6,294 nt of DNA from Bacteroidota bacterium. Lineage in GTDB: Bacteria > Bacteroidota > Ignavibacteria > UBA10030. The notes under the pieces are model-generated. The model searched no databases and was not told the DNA's origin. It saw only the letters and a program-made list of their open reading frames with translations. Numbering within the stretch: the stretch's first letter is position 1; every line of letters starts with the position of its first letter. Both the position numbers and the translations under genes were made by a program. The stretch covers positions 1 to 6,294 of the forward strand of contig DOWV01000353.1 in NCBI GenBank assembly GCA_003519375.1. The letters run 5' to 3'. This document shows positions 5,337 through 6,294 of this stretch, in pieces.

Positions 5337-5373
5337 TACATGGCAATGTACGGGTCTCTACTATCAAAGTCAA
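5337..5373 (-). promoter_or_regulatory. Candidate promoter of the transglycosylase gene with a dyad over the -10
   Basis: On the minus strand TTGACT (5373-5368) is followed by 17 bp and TACATT (5350-5345), with a predicted start near 5338. The dyad TACAT-N4-ATGTA (5337-5350) covers the -10 box and +1 region and could be an operator. The message would have a leader of roughly 150-180 bases, containing the inverted repeats and a short frame MMDLNLKRRLS, which is too small and poorly signalled to call as a gene. The promoter lies just past the peptidase terminator. Confidence 0.5.
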
Positions 5374-5387
5374 GTTGAGGGTAGGGT

Positions 5388-5432
5388 AAGAAACGGGAAG
5401 CCTCAAAATTCGTCGAATTTTGAGGCTTCCCG
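5388..5432 (-). terminator. Hairpin terminator after the M24 peptidase gene
   Basis: Two perfect 19-base arms (5394-5412 and 5414-5432) flank a single central T at 5413, forming a 39-bp palindrome beginning CGGGAAGCCTC. The RNA would form a long stem with a tiny AU/CG-rich loop. On the minus strand TTTCTT (5393-5388) follows, a short U-tract. It begins 24 bp after the peptidase stop, so it most likely ends that transcript; the U-tract is weaker than at the other terminator. Confidence 0.75.
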
Positions 5433-5455
5433 GAGATAGTGAATCCAGCTTATGC

Positions 5456-6294
5456 CTAGCGAATCAAGTGAAACTCCGTCTGCCGCTCCAAGACCCAGTT
5501 CACATTCCCATTCTCGTCGATGAAGATGTCTTCCTCTTGGGCAGACCTCACAACCTGGTTACTCCATTCAGGAACCATTGTACCGGACTGAAGCTCGATC
5601 GAATACCAGGTGTTCGGAAGCAACGGAACATCGCCGCGACCGGGGACACCTTGCTGACGATCCCACAACCCAATCAAAGTACCGGCTCCATGGCCGTGCT
5701 CCCCGATGGGATGTGAATAAACCGTTCCATCGATGCCTGACTCCTTCATTTCTTTGAGTGAAATCGCGAGCACTTCATTGCCGGTCCTGCCGACTTTCAT
5801 CGACTTTCTGACGATATCCTGAAGGAGGTTACTATTTGACAAAGTGTTACGAATACCTGACGGAACGTCAGCCTCGCCTTCCCGGAGGACATAGGCCATG
5901 TGTTGGGTGTCCGTATTCAACCTCATCCCCGTTACGCCGAAATCACAATGAAGGACGTCTCCGCGCTGAATGACCGGATCCTGATCTGACAGGCTATCGT
6001 TTCCTTCTCGTTGAAGGTCAACGGAGGGCTGAAACCACGTACTAAGCCCCAGCTCCTGGATCCTTTGTCTCATCCACCAAACCACATCCTGAGTGGTTGT
6101 TTTTCCAGGGGTGATAACCCGATTGGAGAATGCCTCCTTGATGATTGCGTGAGCTGTTTTCATCAACTCCCGATATGCAGGCAGCATCGCCGGGACCCGG
6201 ATTGAGATGTAGTCAAGGGGGAGTCGATCGGCACGGATGACGCGGGAAAGGTACTTGGGTCCGAGGGCCTTTTGCAACTGTTCCCATTCCCCGG
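5456..6294 (-). CDS. M24 family metallopeptidase (Xaa-Pro aminopeptidase-like), 5' end outside window
   Basis: The last 278 codons are present. The frame is open to the window edge (GEWEQLQKALGPKYLSRVIR), so the TTG at 6277 is an internal leucine and not a start. The fragment is the pita-bread catalytic domain of M24 peptidases, which use two metal ions to remove N-terminal residues, often before proline. Expected ligands are visible, numbering the leucine at 6277 as 1: D112 in HCDFG, D123 in NTDTQH, H196 in SHPIGEHGHGAG (H189 and H194 nearby), E228 in YSIEL, and E248 or E249 in AQEED. All metal positions therefore seem kept. The GLWDRQQGVPGRGDVPLLPNT segment is typical of a bacterial M24 subgroup. 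Whether a signal peptide or N-terminal creatinase-like domain precedes it cannot be seen. A hairpin terminator follows 24 bp after the stop. Confidence 0.88.
   Translation of the reverse strand, partial: GEWEQLQKALGPKYLSRVIRADRLPLDYISIRVPAMLPAYRELMKTAHAIIKEAFSNRVITPGKTTTQDVVWWMRQRIQELGLSTWFQPSVDLQREGNDSLSDQDPVIQRGDVLHCDFGVTGMRLNTDTQHMAYVLREGEADVPSGIRNTLSNSNLLQDIVRKSMKVGRTGNEVLAISLKEMKESGIDGTVYSHPIGEHGHGAGTLIGLWDRQQGVPGRGDVPLLPNTWYSIELQSGTMVPEWSNQVVRSAQEEDIFIDENGNVNWVLERQTEFHLIR

Noticed and set aside
5145..5378. Plus-strand frame of 77 codons across the transglycosylase leader
   Set aside because: It overlaps the signal-peptide coding region on the opposite strand, has no Shine-Dalgarno, and the protein shows no recognisable feature.

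Overview
The window is 6.3 kb of bacterial DNA in which every convincing gene lies on the minus strand, so transcription runs from the high coordinates to the low ones. In that order it holds: the C-terminal part of an M24 metallopeptidase (5456-6294, 5' end outside the window); a lipoprotein lytic transglycosylase (4414-5160); a DipZ/TlpA-like thioredoxin-fold protein without redox cysteines (3228-4250); a small secreted protein with a carbohydrate-binding-like domain (2455-3051); a quinone-oxidoreductase-like medium-chain dehydrogenase (1223-2251); and a two-gene cassette made of a three-Cys-motif partner protein, TcmP (321-1175), and the start of its three-cysteine DUF5131/Gp37-Gp68 partner (1-305, cut by the window edge).

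The organism looks like a diderm bacterium of moderate GC, since it has a lipobox lipoprotein, a murein lytic transglycosylase and a Sec-exported protein. The peptidase and the cysteine-less DipZ-like protein remind me of uncultured Acidobacteriota/FCB-type or similar environmental lineages. This is an impression from protein style only, and the phylum cannot be fixed from the sequence. No tRNA, rRNA, CRISPR array, transposase or integrase was seen.

The genes look like short independent units, not one operon. Strong hairpins close the peptidase unit (5388-5432) and the DipZ-like unit (3092-3137). Minus-strand promoters can be proposed for the transglycosylase (5345-5373), the DipZ-like gene (4259-4287) and the tcmP cassette (1184-1212). 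The last two place the transcription start about two bases before the ATG, which suggests leaderless mRNAs, whereas the downstream or internal genes carry Shine-Dalgarno sequences (3057-3063 and 310-315).

The least ordinary region is 1-1212. It is a compact tcmP/three-Cys pair whose promoter has near-consensus -35 and -10 boxes at 17 bp spacing, with a perfect 16-bp palindrome filling most of the spacer. It reads as a self-contained, repressor-controlled accessory cassette of unknown biochemical function. The intergenic stretch 2252-2454 carries a 9-bp tandem repeat and a pair of small dyads that look like dispersed repeat material. The 5161-5393 leader of the transglycosylase gene has further dyads that may be regulatory.
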